A stretch of DNA of 64,000 nt from an uncultured Lysobacter sp. (GCA_946480055.1 CAMLID010000011.1:16920-80919); one strand, 5' to 3'; shown: positions 33,317 through 42,121, counted from the stretch's first letter. Notes: generated by a model from the letters alone, not told the origin. Numbers and translations: made by a program.

Positions 33317-33832
33317 TCAGCCGTGCGCCGTCGGCGTGGCGCCTTCCAGATCCAGCGCGGTGAGGTAGAGACGCAGGTCGAACTCGAGCTGGTGGTAATC
33401 CGGCTCCATGTGCGTGCACAACTGGTAGAAGGCGCGGTTATGGTCGCTTTCCTTCAGGTGCGCCAGTTCGTGCACCACGATCATTTTCAGGAACTCCGCC
33501 GGCGCATCGCGGAACACCGTGGCGATGCGGATCTCGCGGCTGGCCTTGAGACGGGCGCCCTGTACCCGCGAGATCGCGGTATGCGTGCCCAGGGCCTGGC
33601 CGATTACCTGCAGGCGATTGTCGTAGATCACCTTGTGCAGCGGCTCGGCCTTGCGCAGGTAACGGCCCTTGAGTTCGGTCGTGTATTCGTACAGCGCACG
33701 GTCGCTGCGGACCTCGTGCGCCTGCGGGTAGCGCTCGCGTAGCACCGCGCCCAGACGTCCTTGCGCGAGCAACTCGCGTACGCGCGCCAGCACGTGCTCC
33801 GGATAGCCGTTTAGGTAGGTCAGGGACTGCAT
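33317..33832 (-). CDS. YgjP-like metallopeptidase (M48/DUF45)
   Basis: A 171-residue protein of the YgjP/SprT-like group. MIVVHELAHLKESDHNRAFY holds the HEXXH zinc site and the downstream His. Preceding it are a strand with EIRIATVFRDAP and an N-terminal helix. YgjP-type proteins are short zinc proteases often near restriction systems, but here the gene is solitary. The start codon follows the conserved N-terminus; 279 bp of AT-richer sequence separates it from the duplicated cassette. Confidence 0.9.
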   Translation of the reverse strand: MQSLTYLNGYPEHVLARVRELLAQGRLGAVLRERYPQAHEVRSDRALYEYTTELKGRYLRKAEPLHKVIYDNRLQVIGQALGTHTAISRVQGARLKASREIRIATVFRDAPAEFLKMIVVHELAHLKESDHNRAFYQLCTHMEPDYHQLEFDLRLYLTALDLEGATPTAHG

Positions 33833-33982
33833 GCCGTAACGATACGGCAGTCGCCGCGCGCAGCGGACGGCGGCGCGCGCGGGCCTGCGCGCTCGACCGG
33901 AGTTTTGCTCATTTCTTCAATGGATCGGATGCCGAATCGGCACCTGAGCTGCGCCGCATGGCATGCCAACTTTTAGTTGGTC

Positions 33983-34011
33983 TTGATTGTCAATTTAGGA
34001 TTGTGTTTTAT
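33983..34011 (+). promoter_or_regulatory. sigma-70-like promoter of cassette copy 1
   Basis: TTGATT (33983-33988), a 17-nt AT-rich spacer, TTTTAT (34006-34011), with about 95 nt to the ATG at 34112. The identical -35, spacing and -10 recur 1698 bp downstream in front of the second copy, while the spacer sequence has diverged, which argues for function. Confidence 0.72.
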
Positions 34012-34111
34012 CTCTCCGCAACTTGAAGTCGCGCATTTTCCGATGCGGACAGACGACGAGTCAGTACCGGCCTGCAGGCCGGCAACCGGACACGAGCGAG
34101 AGGGCGAGGGA

Positions 34112-35002
34112 ATGCAGACAGGCAAGCGCAGACGTTGGTGGGGAGCGGTGGCCGCGGTGCTGGCGGTGGCGGCCCTGGCGCTTTGGTGGCGCGGGCATCG
34201 GATGGATGCCGTGCCCGTCGCGCGTATGAGCGTTCCTGCCTCGGTTGCGCAACCGGTCGCCGCGGACGACGTCGTCGGCGCCGGTGATCCGGCTGCCGAA
34301 CTGGTGCATGCCCGTCGCCCCGGTGCGGTGAGGCGGGGCGTGGTGCCTTCGCGCAGCTTCGACCTGCCGCGCGGTCGCGCGGTCGACGTGGTCGCGGCCC
34401 TGCAACCGCGGGCCGAGGCCGGCGACAACGACGCGGCCTTGTACTTGTTCATCAAGATCGAGGAATGCCGCTACCAGCTCTACCACGGTGGCGGCAACGA
34501 CAGCCGGCCGCCGCCGAGCGCGGGCGACAGCCTCGAGTCGCAACTGATCGCGCGCACACCACCGGAGTGCCACGGCCTGACGCAAGAGCAGTACCAGAAC
34601 AACGTGCGCTGGCTGGAGCAGGCCGCAGACGCTGGTGTGGTCATGGCCCAGCTCTCCTATGCCGGCAATGCCGAGGCGGTCGTCGGCAACTTCTCGCAGA
34701 TGCTGGCGAACCCCGACAAGGTCATCGCCTATCGCCGCAAGGCGATGCAGTACCTGCGTCAGGCGGCCGCCAGCGGCAGTCTCTCGGCCTTGATGAGCCT
34801 GAGCGACGCCTATCACTACGGCGTCCTGGCGCCGCGCGACCCGATCCGGGCCTATGCCTACTACTACGCGAAGGACATGGCGTCGCCGAGCGCGTACGGG
34901 AGGCAATACCTGGACACGTACGCCGACCAACTGGAGCCGGCGCAACTGGCTACGGCCATTCAACAAGGAAAGGGAATCTACGATGCGTGTTGCAAACCAT
35001 AG
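34112..35002 (+). CDS. membrane-anchored Sel1-like repeat protein, copy 1
   Basis: A 296-residue protein. Residues 1-9 are basic, 10-26 are one membrane helix (WWGAVAAVLAVAALALWW), then a Pro/Ala linker. From about 90 the chain is helical and Sel1/TPR-like: RAEAGDNDAALYLFIKI, VRWLEQAADAGVVMAQLSYAG, MQYLRQAAASGSLSALMSLSDAYHYG. It ends in YDACCKP. The large domain should lie in the periplasm. Sel1 proteins are scaffolds for envelope complexes. The last 20 nt overlap the next gene, so translation is coupled. Paralogue of the gene at 35815. Specific role unknown. Confidence 0.8.
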   Translation: MQTGKRRRWWGAVAAVLAVAALALWWRGHRMDAVPVARMSVPASVAQPVAADDVVGAGDPAAELVHARRPGAVRRGVVPSRSFDLPRGRAVDVVAALQPRAEAGDNDAALYLFIKIEECRYQLYHGGGNDSRPPPSAGDSLESQLIARTPPECHGLTQEQYQNNVRWLEQAADAGVVMAQLSYAGNAEAVVGNFSQMLANPDKVIAYRRKAMQYLRQAAASGSLSALMSLSDAYHYGVLAPRDPIRAYAYYYAKDMASPSAYGRQYLDTYADQLEPAQLATAIQQGKGIYDACCKP

Positions 35003-35459
35003 AAAACTATTGCCGATGGTCGGCCTGGCCGTGCCGTTGTTGTTGGCTTGCGCTTGGTTGGTTGCGGCGGAGCGCGGTCCGTTCGAATGCAACAACGGCT
35101 GCCAGATCGACTATCCCAAGCCGGATCCGCTGACCGCAGATTACGTGCAGCAGATGAAACCGCTGTTCTACCGCTGGTTCGGCGACGTGTTCTGGAACAA
35201 GGGCGACACCTACATCATCTGCAACGCGAGCTACTGCGCGAAGTACTACATCACCGACGATTTCGGCCTCTACGGCAAGGAGGGGCGCATCGAGCGCGAA
35301 GGTGGCGGTTCCGGCGACATCGGCGTCGGCGGTGGCGGCAGCGAAACCGGCGGCGACGGCGGCGGCTACAACCCGGGTGCGGGCGGTGGCGGCGGGGGCG
35401 GCGGAAGTTTCGGCAGCGGCAAGGTGATCGTCGGCGATCCGGCCGTGGTGCAGAACTGA
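34983..35459 (+). CDS. exported four-cysteine, glycine-rich protein, copy 1
   Basis: A 158-residue protein with an N-terminal signal or anchor helix (about 9-27, ending WLVAAERGP). The folded part carries Cys in FECNNGCQ (CX3C) and in YIICNASYCAKYY (CX4C), probably two disulfides, around the core QQMKPLFYRWFGDVFWNKGD. The last 50 residues are a Gly-rich tail (GGGGSETGGDGGGYNPG, then eight Gly) ending in VIVGDPAVVQN. It overlaps the Sel1-like gene by 20 nt. No family recognised. A secreted, surface or envelope structural role is inferred from composition only. Confidence 0.75.
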   Translation: MRVANHRKLLPMVGLAVPLLLACAWLVAAERGPFECNNGCQIDYPKPDPLTADYVQQMKPLFYRWFGDVFWNKGDTYIICNASYCAKYYITDDFGLYGKEGRIEREGGGSGDIGVGGGGSETGGDGGGYNPGAGGGGGGGGSFGSGKVIVGDPAVVQN

Positions 35460-35465
35460 TCGCGA

Positions 35466-35492
35466 GCGGCGCCCGCCACGAGCGGGCGTCGC
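35466..35492 (+). terminator. GC-rich hairpin after cassette copy 1
   Basis: An 11-bp stem (35466-35476 with 35482-35492, one G-T pair) with loop CACGA, 7 bases after the stop codon. It lacks a T-run, so it may stabilise the 3' end or help attenuate transcription rather than be a full intrinsic terminator. The second copy has a comparable hairpin at 37188-37209 followed by ATGTTTT. The rest of the 355-base gap 35460-35814 holds a short direct repeat and the copy-2 promoter. Confidence 0.5.
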
Positions 35493-35680
35493 TTCCAGGC
35501 GGCTGTCGAATAGCCGGGTGTAAGGGATGGGAACAGTGCGCGGGCTTCGCGCACTCATTCGTCTAGCCGCGTGTGGACTGAGCGCAGGTTTCGCGCACTC
35601 ATTCGCGCATTTGTTCGTCCAACCGTGTGCGGAATCGATACAGAACCAGTGCCTATGAGCTTGGTGGTCCTTCGTTCGGC

Positions 35681-35709
35681 TTGATTTTCCATTTGGGGTG
35701 TCGTTTTAT
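35681..35709 (+). promoter_or_regulatory. sigma-70-like promoter of cassette copy 2
   Basis: TTGATT (35681-35686), 17-nt spacer, TTTTAT (35704-35709), followed by an A/T-rich stretch and a leader of about 105 nt to the ATG at 35815. Same elements and spacing as copy 1. Confidence 0.72.
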
Positions 35710-35814
35710 TTTTTCTGAAAATTTAAGTTGCGATCTTTTCCAGTAGCTGAAGAGACGCGCGCCAGCGCCTGTTCTCCGGGACAGCGAACCGGGATACGAG
35801 CGAGGAGCGAGGGA

Positions 35815-36717
35815 ATGCAGACAGGCAAGGGCCGGCGTTGGATCGGAGCGGTAGTCGCGGTGCTGATGGTGATCGCGCTAGCGTTCGGGCTGTGGTGGAG
35901 TCGGCGCGAGGCGCATGCGGCGCCCTTGGCCCGGGCCAGCGCGCCTCCTCTTGTCCCCAGCCCGGAGCCCGTCGCGCCCGCGAACGCTCCGGCGCTTGGC
36001 GATCCGGCTTCGGAACTCTTGCGTGCGCGTCGTCCGGGCACGGTGCCACGGGTGTCGACGTTCACCCGCAGCTACGACCCGCCGCCGGGACGCGCGGTGG
36101 ATGTGATCGCGGCGCTGCAGCCGCGTGCCGAGGCGGGCGACGCCGATGCGGCGTTCTACCTGTTCGTCAAGATCGAAGGCTGCCGCTATCGGCTCTATCA
36201 CGGCCGGGGCAATGAAGGCCGACCACCGCCCGGTGCGGACGACACCTTGGAAGCGCAATTGATCGCGCGCACGCCGCCCGACTGCCATGGGCTGACGCTC
36301 GAGCAATACCAGAGCAACGTGCGCTGGCTGGAGCAGGCGGCCGACAGCGGATTGGTCATGGCCCAGCTCAGCTACGCCGCCCTCCCCGAGGCGGTGGTCG
36401 GAAATTCCTCGCAGATGCTCGCGAATCCGGAAAAGGTCGTCGCCTACCGACGTAAGGCGATGGGTTACATGCATCAGGCCGCGGCGGGCGGGAGCCTGGA
36501 AGCCCTGCACCAACTCAGCGATGCCTATCACTACGGGGTACTGACGCGGCGCGACCCCGTTCGCGCCTACGCCTACTACTACGCGAAGGACTTGGCTGCA
36601 CCAAGCGCCTACAGCCGGCAGTACCTGCAGACCTATGCCGGCCAACTGGATTCAACGCAACTGGCGACGGCCACTCAACAAGGAAAGAGGATTTACGATG
36701 CGTGCTGCAAACAATAA
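35815..36717 (+). CDS. membrane-anchored Sel1-like repeat protein, copy 2
   Basis: A 300-residue paralogue of the protein at 34112-35002. It shares the start MQTGK, the membrane helix (IGAVVAVLMVIALAFGLWW), the Pro/Ala linker, and the Sel1-like helical domain (RAEAGDADAAFYLFVKI, VRWLEQAADSGLVMAQLSYA, MGYMHQAAAGGSLEALHQLSDAYHYG), and ends YDACCKQ. Variation is concentrated in the membrane helix and linker, while the helical domain is well kept, as expected for a selected scaffold. It overlaps the following gene by 20 nt exactly as in copy 1. Confidence 0.8.
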   Translation: MQTGKGRRWIGAVVAVLMVIALAFGLWWSRREAHAAPLARASAPPLVPSPEPVAPANAPALGDPASELLRARRPGTVPRVSTFTRSYDPPPGRAVDVIAALQPRAEAGDADAAFYLFVKIEGCRYRLYHGRGNEGRPPPGADDTLEAQLIARTPPDCHGLTLEQYQSNVRWLEQAADSGLVMAQLSYAALPEAVVGNSSQMLANPEKVVAYRRKAMGYMHQAAAGGSLEALHQLSDAYHYGVLTRRDPVRAYAYYYAKDLAAPSAYSRQYLQTYAGQLDSTQLATATQQGKRIYDACCKQ

Positions 36718-37180
36718 GAAGCTATGGCTGGCGGCCGGCCTAGCGGTGTCGTTGTCGGTCGCGGGCGCTTGGCTGATCGCCGCCGAGCGCGGTCCATACG
36801 TGTGCAACAACCAATGCCAGATCGGTCACCCGCTACCCGACGATAAGACCTTGGATTACATCCAGCAGATGAAACCGCTGTTCTATCGGTGGTTCGGCGA
36901 CGTGTTCTGGAACAAAGGCGACATCTACATCATCTGCAATCCGACCTACTGTGCGAAGTACTACATCACCGACGATTTCGGCATCTTCGGCACCAACGAC
37001 GGCCGCATGGTCCGTGAGCCAGCGCCGGATTCCGGCGGCATCGGCATCGGCGGTGGCGGCAGCGAAACCGGCGGAGACGGAGGCGGCTACAACCCGGGTG
37101 CGGGCGGTGGCGGTGGTGGCGGTGGAAGTTCCGGTAGCGGCAAGGTGATCGTCGGCGATCCGGCAGTGGTGCAGTACTGA
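36698..37180 (+). CDS. exported four-cysteine, glycine-rich protein, copy 2
   Basis: A 160-residue paralogue of the protein at 34983-35459. All four Cys are conserved (YVCNNQCQ, IICNPTYCAKYY) with the core QQMKPLFYRWFGDVFWNKGD identical, the Gly-rich tail kept, and the ending VIVGDPAVVQY. The region just before the Gly tail differs most (REPAPDSGGIGIGG). Signal helix at about 9-27. Function unknown; retention of the Cys and aromatic core in both copies suggests they matter. Confidence 0.75.
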   Translation: MRAANNKKLWLAAGLAVSLSVAGAWLIAAERGPYVCNNQCQIGHPLPDDKTLDYIQQMKPLFYRWFGDVFWNKGDIYIICNPTYCAKYYITDDFGIFGTNDGRMVREPAPDSGGIGIGGGGSETGGDGGGYNPGAGGGGGGGGSSGSGKVIVGDPAVVQY

Positions 37181-37300
37181 TCCCAACGACGCCCGCAACC
37201 GCGAGCGTCATGTTTTGCGTTGCGCGGCAGCTTTCGCTCAAGAGCCGCGCTCATCGACGAACAGGCGCCGTCGCATCCGACGTGTCGACGCCGTCCGTAC

Positions 37301-39142
37301 TCAGGGCAACACATACTCCACCCGCAGCTTCGCGGTCGCGCCGCGATCGATCCACAAGTAATGAGTCGCGGCCTGCGCATTGGCGAAGCGCAGCCGCAGT
37401 TGAGTGCGGCCGGCTCGGTTGATCGCGGCCAGGCCGGCGGCGTCGAAGGCGGTGCTGGTCTGGCTGCCACCGGTGAAGCGCAGCAGTTGGGCGACGCCGT
37501 CGGCGCTTGCGGCGGCGGCGTAGTCGGCGGCCTCGATGGTGCAGGCACCGTAGCAGCCGTTGCGCACGTCGATCAGCAGGCTGTTGCCGGCCGGGCTGCT
37601 CCAGGGATCGCCGGAGGCGCTGCGATAGACCACGCTGAGGGTGGCGGAGACCACGGTGGCGCCGTCGGGAATCGCGGCGGTGTCGAACGACAGCAAGCTG
37701 CGGTTGTACTTGCCGTCGGCGCCGCGGCCCGAGGCCAGTCCATAGCTCGCTTCCAGGGTGCCGACCACGGGCGCGCCGCCGCCGGCATCGGCTTTGACAT
37801 AGCCGTCGTTGGCATCTTCGTTGTCGAACGTGAGTACGCCGGGCGTACCGCCGCCGGTGCCGCCGCTGACCTGCACGCCGACCGCGGCGGAGCTGGCGAC
37901 GTTGTCGGCCAGGTCGTAGGCGCGCGCCTGCAGGCTGTGGGCGCCGTTGCTGGCGCTGGCGCTGTTCCAGATCACGGCATAAGGCGCGACGGCGTCGCTG
38001 CCGATGAGGTTGCCGTCGAGCAGGAACTCGACCCGGTCCAGGCCGACATCGTCGCTGGCGTCGGCGCTGACGGTGACGTTGCCGCTGACCTGGGCGCCGT
38101 CGGCGGGCGCGGTCAGCGCGACCTGCGGGGCGACGCCGTCGAGGTTGTCCAGGCCCCAGAAGCGCGCGATGTAGTAGCTGGAGCAGAGGTTGACGTCGAG
38201 GATGTAGGCGCCGGCGGTGCCGCACTGCGTTTCGCCGCTGCCGGGATCGACCGGCGTGCCGTGGCCCATACCGGTAATGGTGTAGGTCTCGACCAGGGCG
38301 CGGCCGGCGGCGTCCTTGTAGACCTTGTGGGGATAGCCGGCGACGCTGTCCTGCAGCTCCGGGGTCTGGTCGATGCCGTGGACGTCGGTCCACTGTTGCA
38401 GGCTCTCGGTCTGGTTGGCCGGGCGCACGGTGTAGTCGGCGTCGCCGTGCCAGATCGAGACGATGGGCCAGGGGCCGGTATGCGTGCTGGCGGTGCGGAC
38501 CTTGTCGCCCCACTGTGCCGGCGTGAGATCGCTACCGGGATTCATGCAGCTGAAGGCCGCGCTCTGGCTGACGGCGCAGCGGTAGGGCAGGCCGGCGAGG
38601 ATGGCGCCGCCGGCGAATACGTCGGGATAGGTCGCGAGCATGGCCGCAGCCATGGCGCCGCCGGCCGACAGGCCGGTGACGTAGACGCGGTCGGCGGCGC
38701 TGGCGTGGTCGGCGCGCATGCGGTCGACCATCTGCTTGATCGACAGCGCTTCGCCCTGGCCGCGGCTGATGTCGGCGTTCTCGAACCAGTTGAAGCAGCT
38801 GCTGGAGTTGTTGCCGCTTTGCTGCTGCGGCAACAGCAGGGCGAATTGCCAGCGCTGGGCGAGCAGCTCCCAGCCGGTTTCGGCGTCGTAGCTGGCCGCG
38901 CTCTGGGCGCAGCCGTGCAAGGCGACCACCAGCGGCGCGTTCGCCGGCAGGCCCGGCGGCACGTACTTGTACATGCGCAGGTTGCCGGGGTTGCTGCCGA
39001 AACCGGTGACTTCGGTCAGGGCGAGCGCGGGCGCACTGGCGCCCAGCGCGAGCGCAGCGGCGACGGCAAGCAGGGCGAGGCGGGAGCGGCGGTGCGCGCG
39101 CGGCGCGGCGATGGCGGTGCGGACGGGCGAGGGGACGGTCAT
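37301..39142 (-). CDS. extracellular PHB-depolymerase-type esterase with Ig and DNRLRE-like domains
   Basis: A 613-residue exported protein. Signal peptide about 1-42 (LALLAVAAALALGASAPALA). Catalytic domain about 45-345 of the type-1 PHB depolymerase/feruloyl-esterase group: VVALHGCAQSA, the lipase box GLSAGGAMA, WHGDADYTV (Asp), and MGHGTPVDPG (His). Then a Big_7-like Ig domain (VALTAPADGAQVSG to about 435), and a C-terminal beta-sandwich resembling DNRLRE/CBM96 carbohydrate-binding modules (SLLSFDTAAIPDGATVVSATL). It likely degrades extracellular polyester or esterified polymer. AGGAG precedes the start. Unrelated in sequence to the PhaZ7-like enzyme at 3240. Confidence 0.9.
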   Translation of the reverse strand: MTVPSPVRTAIAAPRAHRRSRLALLAVAAALALGASAPALALTEVTGFGSNPGNLRMYKYVPPGLPANAPLVVALHGCAQSAASYDAETGWELLAQRWQFALLLPQQQSGNNSSSCFNWFENADISRGQGEALSIKQMVDRMRADHASAADRVYVTGLSAGGAMAAAMLATYPDVFAGGAILAGLPYRCAVSQSAAFSCMNPGSDLTPAQWGDKVRTASTHTGPWPIVSIWHGDADYTVRPANQTESLQQWTDVHGIDQTPELQDSVAGYPHKVYKDAAGRALVETYTITGMGHGTPVDPGSGETQCGTAGAYILDVNLCSSYYIARFWGLDNLDGVAPQVALTAPADGAQVSGNVTVSADASDDVGLDRVEFLLDGNLIGSDAVAPYAVIWNSASASNGAHSLQARAYDLADNVASSAAVGVQVSGGTGGGTPGVLTFDNEDANDGYVKADAGGGAPVVGTLEASYGLASGRGADGKYNRSLLSFDTAAIPDGATVVSATLSVVYRSASGDPWSSPAGNSLLIDVRNGCYGACTIEAADYAAAASADGVAQLLRFTGGSQTSTAFDAAGLAAINRAGRTQLRLRFANAQAATHYLWIDRGATAKLRVEYVLP

Positions 39143-39393
39143 GCGGTCGACTCCTGCGAACGAGGGCGGGCCCTGATGAGGATGGATCTGCGGATGACGC
39201 GAAGGGGCGGCGCCGGGTCTGGTCTGGCGCGTCCGATGCGGGGCGAGTAGGCCATGCGGGTCGCGGCCCCGCCATCGTCCGATGGGGCAAGCTGCGCTGC
39301 AGCATCGATTCGCCGGGGTGCACGACGGCTGCGCGGATGGCGGTTCAGGCGGCCGCCACAAATCCGTCATCGCCCCGCCATAGTCTGGCGGCC

Positions 39394-40605
39394 ATGAACA
39401 TCCTGATGCTGTCCGACGTGTACTTCCCGCGGGTCAACGGCGTCTCGACGTCGATCCGCACCTTCGCCCAGTCGCTGGCGCGCATGGGCCACGCGGTGAC
39501 TCTGGTGGTGCCGGACTATGGGCCCGACAGCGGCCAGGAACAGCACGACGGCCACGGCGAGTTCGAGATCCTGCGGCTGCCGTCGCGGGTGATCTTCTTC
39601 GATCCCGAGGATCGGCTGATCCGGGCTTCGGCGCTGCGCGCAGTGCAGGATCGACTGGCGACGCGGCACTGGGACGTGATCCACATTCACACCCCGTTCC
39701 GCGCCCACAGCCTGGGCGTGCGCCTGGCGCGGCGGATCGGGCGGCCGACGGTGGAGACCTACCACACCTATTTCGAGGAATACGTCGGCCACTACCTGCC
39801 GTGGTTGCCTGCGCCGCTGCTGCGTGCGTTCGCGCGGCGCGCTTCGCACTCGCTGTGCCACGGCGTCGATCACCTGATCGTGCCGACCGCACAGATGGTG
39901 CAGGTGCTGGAGCGCTACGGCATCACCACGCCGTCGACGGTGCTGCCGACCGGCATCGACCTGAGCGAGTTCGCGCGCGGCGACGGCGCGCGTTTCCGCG
40001 CCGAGCACGGGATCGCGCCGCAGCGTCCGACCCTGGTCACGGTGAGCCGGCTCGCGGTCGAAAAGAACATCGCCTTCCTGCTGCGGGTGGCGCGGCGCCT
40101 GGTCGACGAATTCCCGGAGCTGCTGTTCCTGATCGCGGGCGAGGGCCCGGATGCCGAGCGCCTCAAGCGCCTGAGCGTGGAGCTTAAACTGCAGGAGCAC
40201 GTGCGCTTCTTCGGCAACCTGGACCGCCGCACCGCCTTGCTCGACGCCTACCGCGCCGGCGACGTGTTCGTGTTCGCCTCGCCGACCGAAACCCAAGGCC
40301 TGGTGCTGATCGAGGCGATGGCGCTGGGCGTGCCGATCGTATCGACCGCAGTCATGGGGACGGCCACGGTGCTGCGCGACGTGCGCAGCGCGGTGGTCAG
40401 CGCCGAAGACGAGGCCGCGTTCGCCGAGCACGTGGCCGGCGTGCTGCGTTCGCCCGAAACCCGCGCGGCGCTGTCGGCGGCCGGGCCGCTGGATGCACGC
40501 GCCTGGAGCACCGACGGCTTGATGGAGCAGGTGGTCGCCCTGTACGAAAGCCTCGCACGCACCCGCGCCGTCGCGACGACGCTGGCGGCTACGGCGAATC
40601 CGTAG
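39394..40605 (+). CDS. glycosyltransferase family 4 (GT4)
   Basis: A 403-residue GT-B enzyme. The acceptor domain starts MNILMLSDVYFPRVNGVSTSI, with HIHTPFRAH and ETYHTYFEEY; the donor domain includes PTGIDLSEF, VSRLAVEKNI, and the EX7E region ASPTETQGLVLIEAMALG. The N-terminal NGVSTSI loop is typical of enzymes glycosylating lipids such as diacylglycerol or phosphatidylinositol (PimB/MgdA-like). A glycolipid synthase is the best guess. The start at 39394 matches the conserved N-terminus exactly. Confidence 0.92.
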   Translation: MNILMLSDVYFPRVNGVSTSIRTFAQSLARMGHAVTLVVPDYGPDSGQEQHDGHGEFEILRLPSRVIFFDPEDRLIRASALRAVQDRLATRHWDVIHIHTPFRAHSLGVRLARRIGRPTVETYHTYFEEYVGHYLPWLPAPLLRAFARRASHSLCHGVDHLIVPTAQMVQVLERYGITTPSTVLPTGIDLSEFARGDGARFRAEHGIAPQRPTLVTVSRLAVEKNIAFLLRVARRLVDEFPELLFLIAGEGPDAERLKRLSVELKLQEHVRFFGNLDRRTALLDAYRAGDVFVFASPTETQGLVLIEAMALGVPIVSTAVMGTATVLRDVRSAVVSAEDEAAFAEHVAGVLRSPETRAALSAAGPLDARAWSTDGLMEQVVALYESLARTRAVATTLAATANP

Positions 40606-40681
40606 GATGCGGGAAGGCGCAGGCGCACCGCATCGCAGCCGCGCGGGAGTGGAGTTACATCGATGCGGTTGTCGCCGCGGC

Positions 40682-42121
40682 CTACGGTTGCACCCGCCTT
40701 GCCAGCAGCGCGCCGAGCACGGCCAGCGCCAGCGAGATCGCGAAGCCGGCCAGATAGGCGCCGGCGTGGCCGTGCGGCAACAACGCGGCGAACAGCGAAC
40801 CGCCGATCGCCAGCACGCTGGCGGTGAACAGCGCATCGCCCAGTTGCAGCGCCGAGGCGTTCAGCCCCTGCTGCGCCGGCGGCGACAGCTCCAGCGTCAG
40901 CACCGACAGGCTGGGGAAGACCACGCCCATGCCCAGGCCGGCCAGCGCCCAGCCCAGCACGCCCGCCGCCGCCGGCATGCCCGGCGCCAGCAGGGCGGCG
41001 ATCGCGGCGACGCCGATCGCGATCAGGCTCATGCCGATCTGCAGCAGGCGCGCCGGGGCGTAGCGTTGGCGCGGCCGACCGCGGTACCAGGAGCCGGTCG
41101 ACCAGCCCACCGCGCCGACCGTGAGCACCAGCCCCGATGCGGTCGGCGACCAGCCGCGTTCGTGCGACAGCAGCAGCGGCACGAACACTTCGGTGCCGAA
41201 GAACGCGGCCGAGGCGATGCCGCGCAGGGCGATCACGGTCGGCAGGCCGCGTGCGGCGCGCAAGCTACCGGCCGGCAGCAGGCGCAGCGCGCACACGACC
41301 AGGCCGATCGCGGCCAGCGTCAGCAGCGCGACCGCCGAGCCGCCGCGCAATTGCCCGGCGTAGTGCAGCAGCAGTGCGCTGGCGGCGGCACCGATCGCCC
41401 AGGGCATGCGCGCGGGTGCGGCGGCGGCCGGCGCGGTCTGGGCGAGCGCACCGAGCCCACGCAACGCCGGCAGGACCAGCGCCGCGGCGGCCAGCGCGAT
41501 CAGCGGCACCGACAGGAACACCCAGCGCCAGCCCAGGTGTTCGACGATGGCGCCGCTGATCGCCGGTCCGATCACCGCCGGCACCACCCAGGCCGCGGCG
41601 AACGCGGCGAAGATCCGCGGACGCAGGGCTTGCGGGTATTTGCGTCCGACCACCACGTACAGCGCGACCGACATCAGTCCGCCGCCGAAGCCCTGGACGA
41701 TGCGGCCGAGCAGCAGCCAGGCCATCGACTGCGCCAGGCCGGCCAGCAACAGGCCGAGCGCGAACCAGACGATGCCCTGGCGCAGCGGCGCGGCCGGGCC
41801 GCGGGTGTCGGCCCAGCGTCCGGCCGCGACCATGCCGACCACGCTCGCGGCCAGGGTGCCGCCGAACGCGAGCGCGTACAGCGACAGTCCGTCCAGCGCT
41901 TGCGCCACGGTCGGCATGGCAGTCGCCACCGCCAGCGCTTCGAACGCGACCAGTGCGACCAGGGCGACGGCGCCGAGGGTCAGAGCGCGGTAGCGGCGGT
42001 CGAACAGGCTGACGGTCGCATCGTCGGCCGCCGCGCGTGCGAGCAAGGGCGAGATCGCGTCGACGGCCGCGTCGGCGTCGTAGCCGCCGTCGCGCGTGCC
42101 GGTGCGGCTGCTGTCGGTCAC
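40682..42121 (-). CDS. MFS efflux transporter in SoxR-controlled operon
   Basis: A 479-residue major facilitator with about 12-14 hydrophobic segments. Seen are the loop 2-3 motif (GRWADTRGPAAPL), the antiporter-type segment in helix 5 (VVPAVIGPAISGAIVEHLGWRWVF) and LSPPAQQGLNASA later. The GTG start overlaps the quinone-reductase stop as GTGA (42118-42121), so it is translationally coupled and belongs to the SoxR-boxed operon. MFS pumps of this type export quinone-like or redox-active toxins, a common SoxR target outside enterics. Its substrate is inferred, not seen. Confidence 0.9.
   Translation of the reverse strand: MTDSSRTGTRDGGYDADAAVDAISPLLARAAADDATVSLFDRRYRALTLGAVALVALVAFEALAVATAMPTVAQALDGLSLYALAFGGTLAASVVGMVAAGRWADTRGPAAPLRQGIVWFALGLLLAGLAQSMAWLLLGRIVQGFGGGLMSVALYVVVGRKYPQALRPRIFAAFAAAWVVPAVIGPAISGAIVEHLGWRWVFLSVPLIALAAAALVLPALRGLGALAQTAPAAAAPARMPWAIGAAASALLLHYAGQLRGGSAVALLTLAAIGLVVCALRLLPAGSLRAARGLPTVIALRGIASAAFFGTEVFVPLLLSHERGWSPTASGLVLTVGAVGWSTGSWYRGRPRQRYAPARLLQIGMSLIAIGVAAIAALLAPGMPAAAGVLGWALAGLGMGVVFPSLSVLTLELSPPAQQGLNASALQLGDALFTASVLAIGGSLFAALLPHGHAGAYLAGFAISLALAVLGALLARRVQP

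Larger units (their letters stand above)
33983..37180 (+). repeat. tandem duplication of a two-gene cassette
   Basis: Two copies of about 1.5 kb: copy 1 at 33983-35459 and copy 2 at 35681-37180. Each has a promoter TTGATT-N17-TTTTAT, a similar leader ending in GCGAGGGA before the ATG, a Sel1-like membrane gene starting MQTGK, a 20-nt overlap, and a small exported Gly-rich protein. Products match along their whole length with scattered substitutions, so this is an old, maintained duplication rather than a recent artefact. A 220-bp spacer between copies holds a direct repeat (TTCGCGCACTCATTCG, starting near 35547 and 35588). Confidence 0.88.

Noticed and set aside
37220..39250. A 676-codon plus-strand frame opposite the PHB-depolymerase-type gene
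   Set aside because: It is Gly/Ala/Val/Arg-rich with no domain; the minus-strand gene has signal peptide and catalytic motifs.
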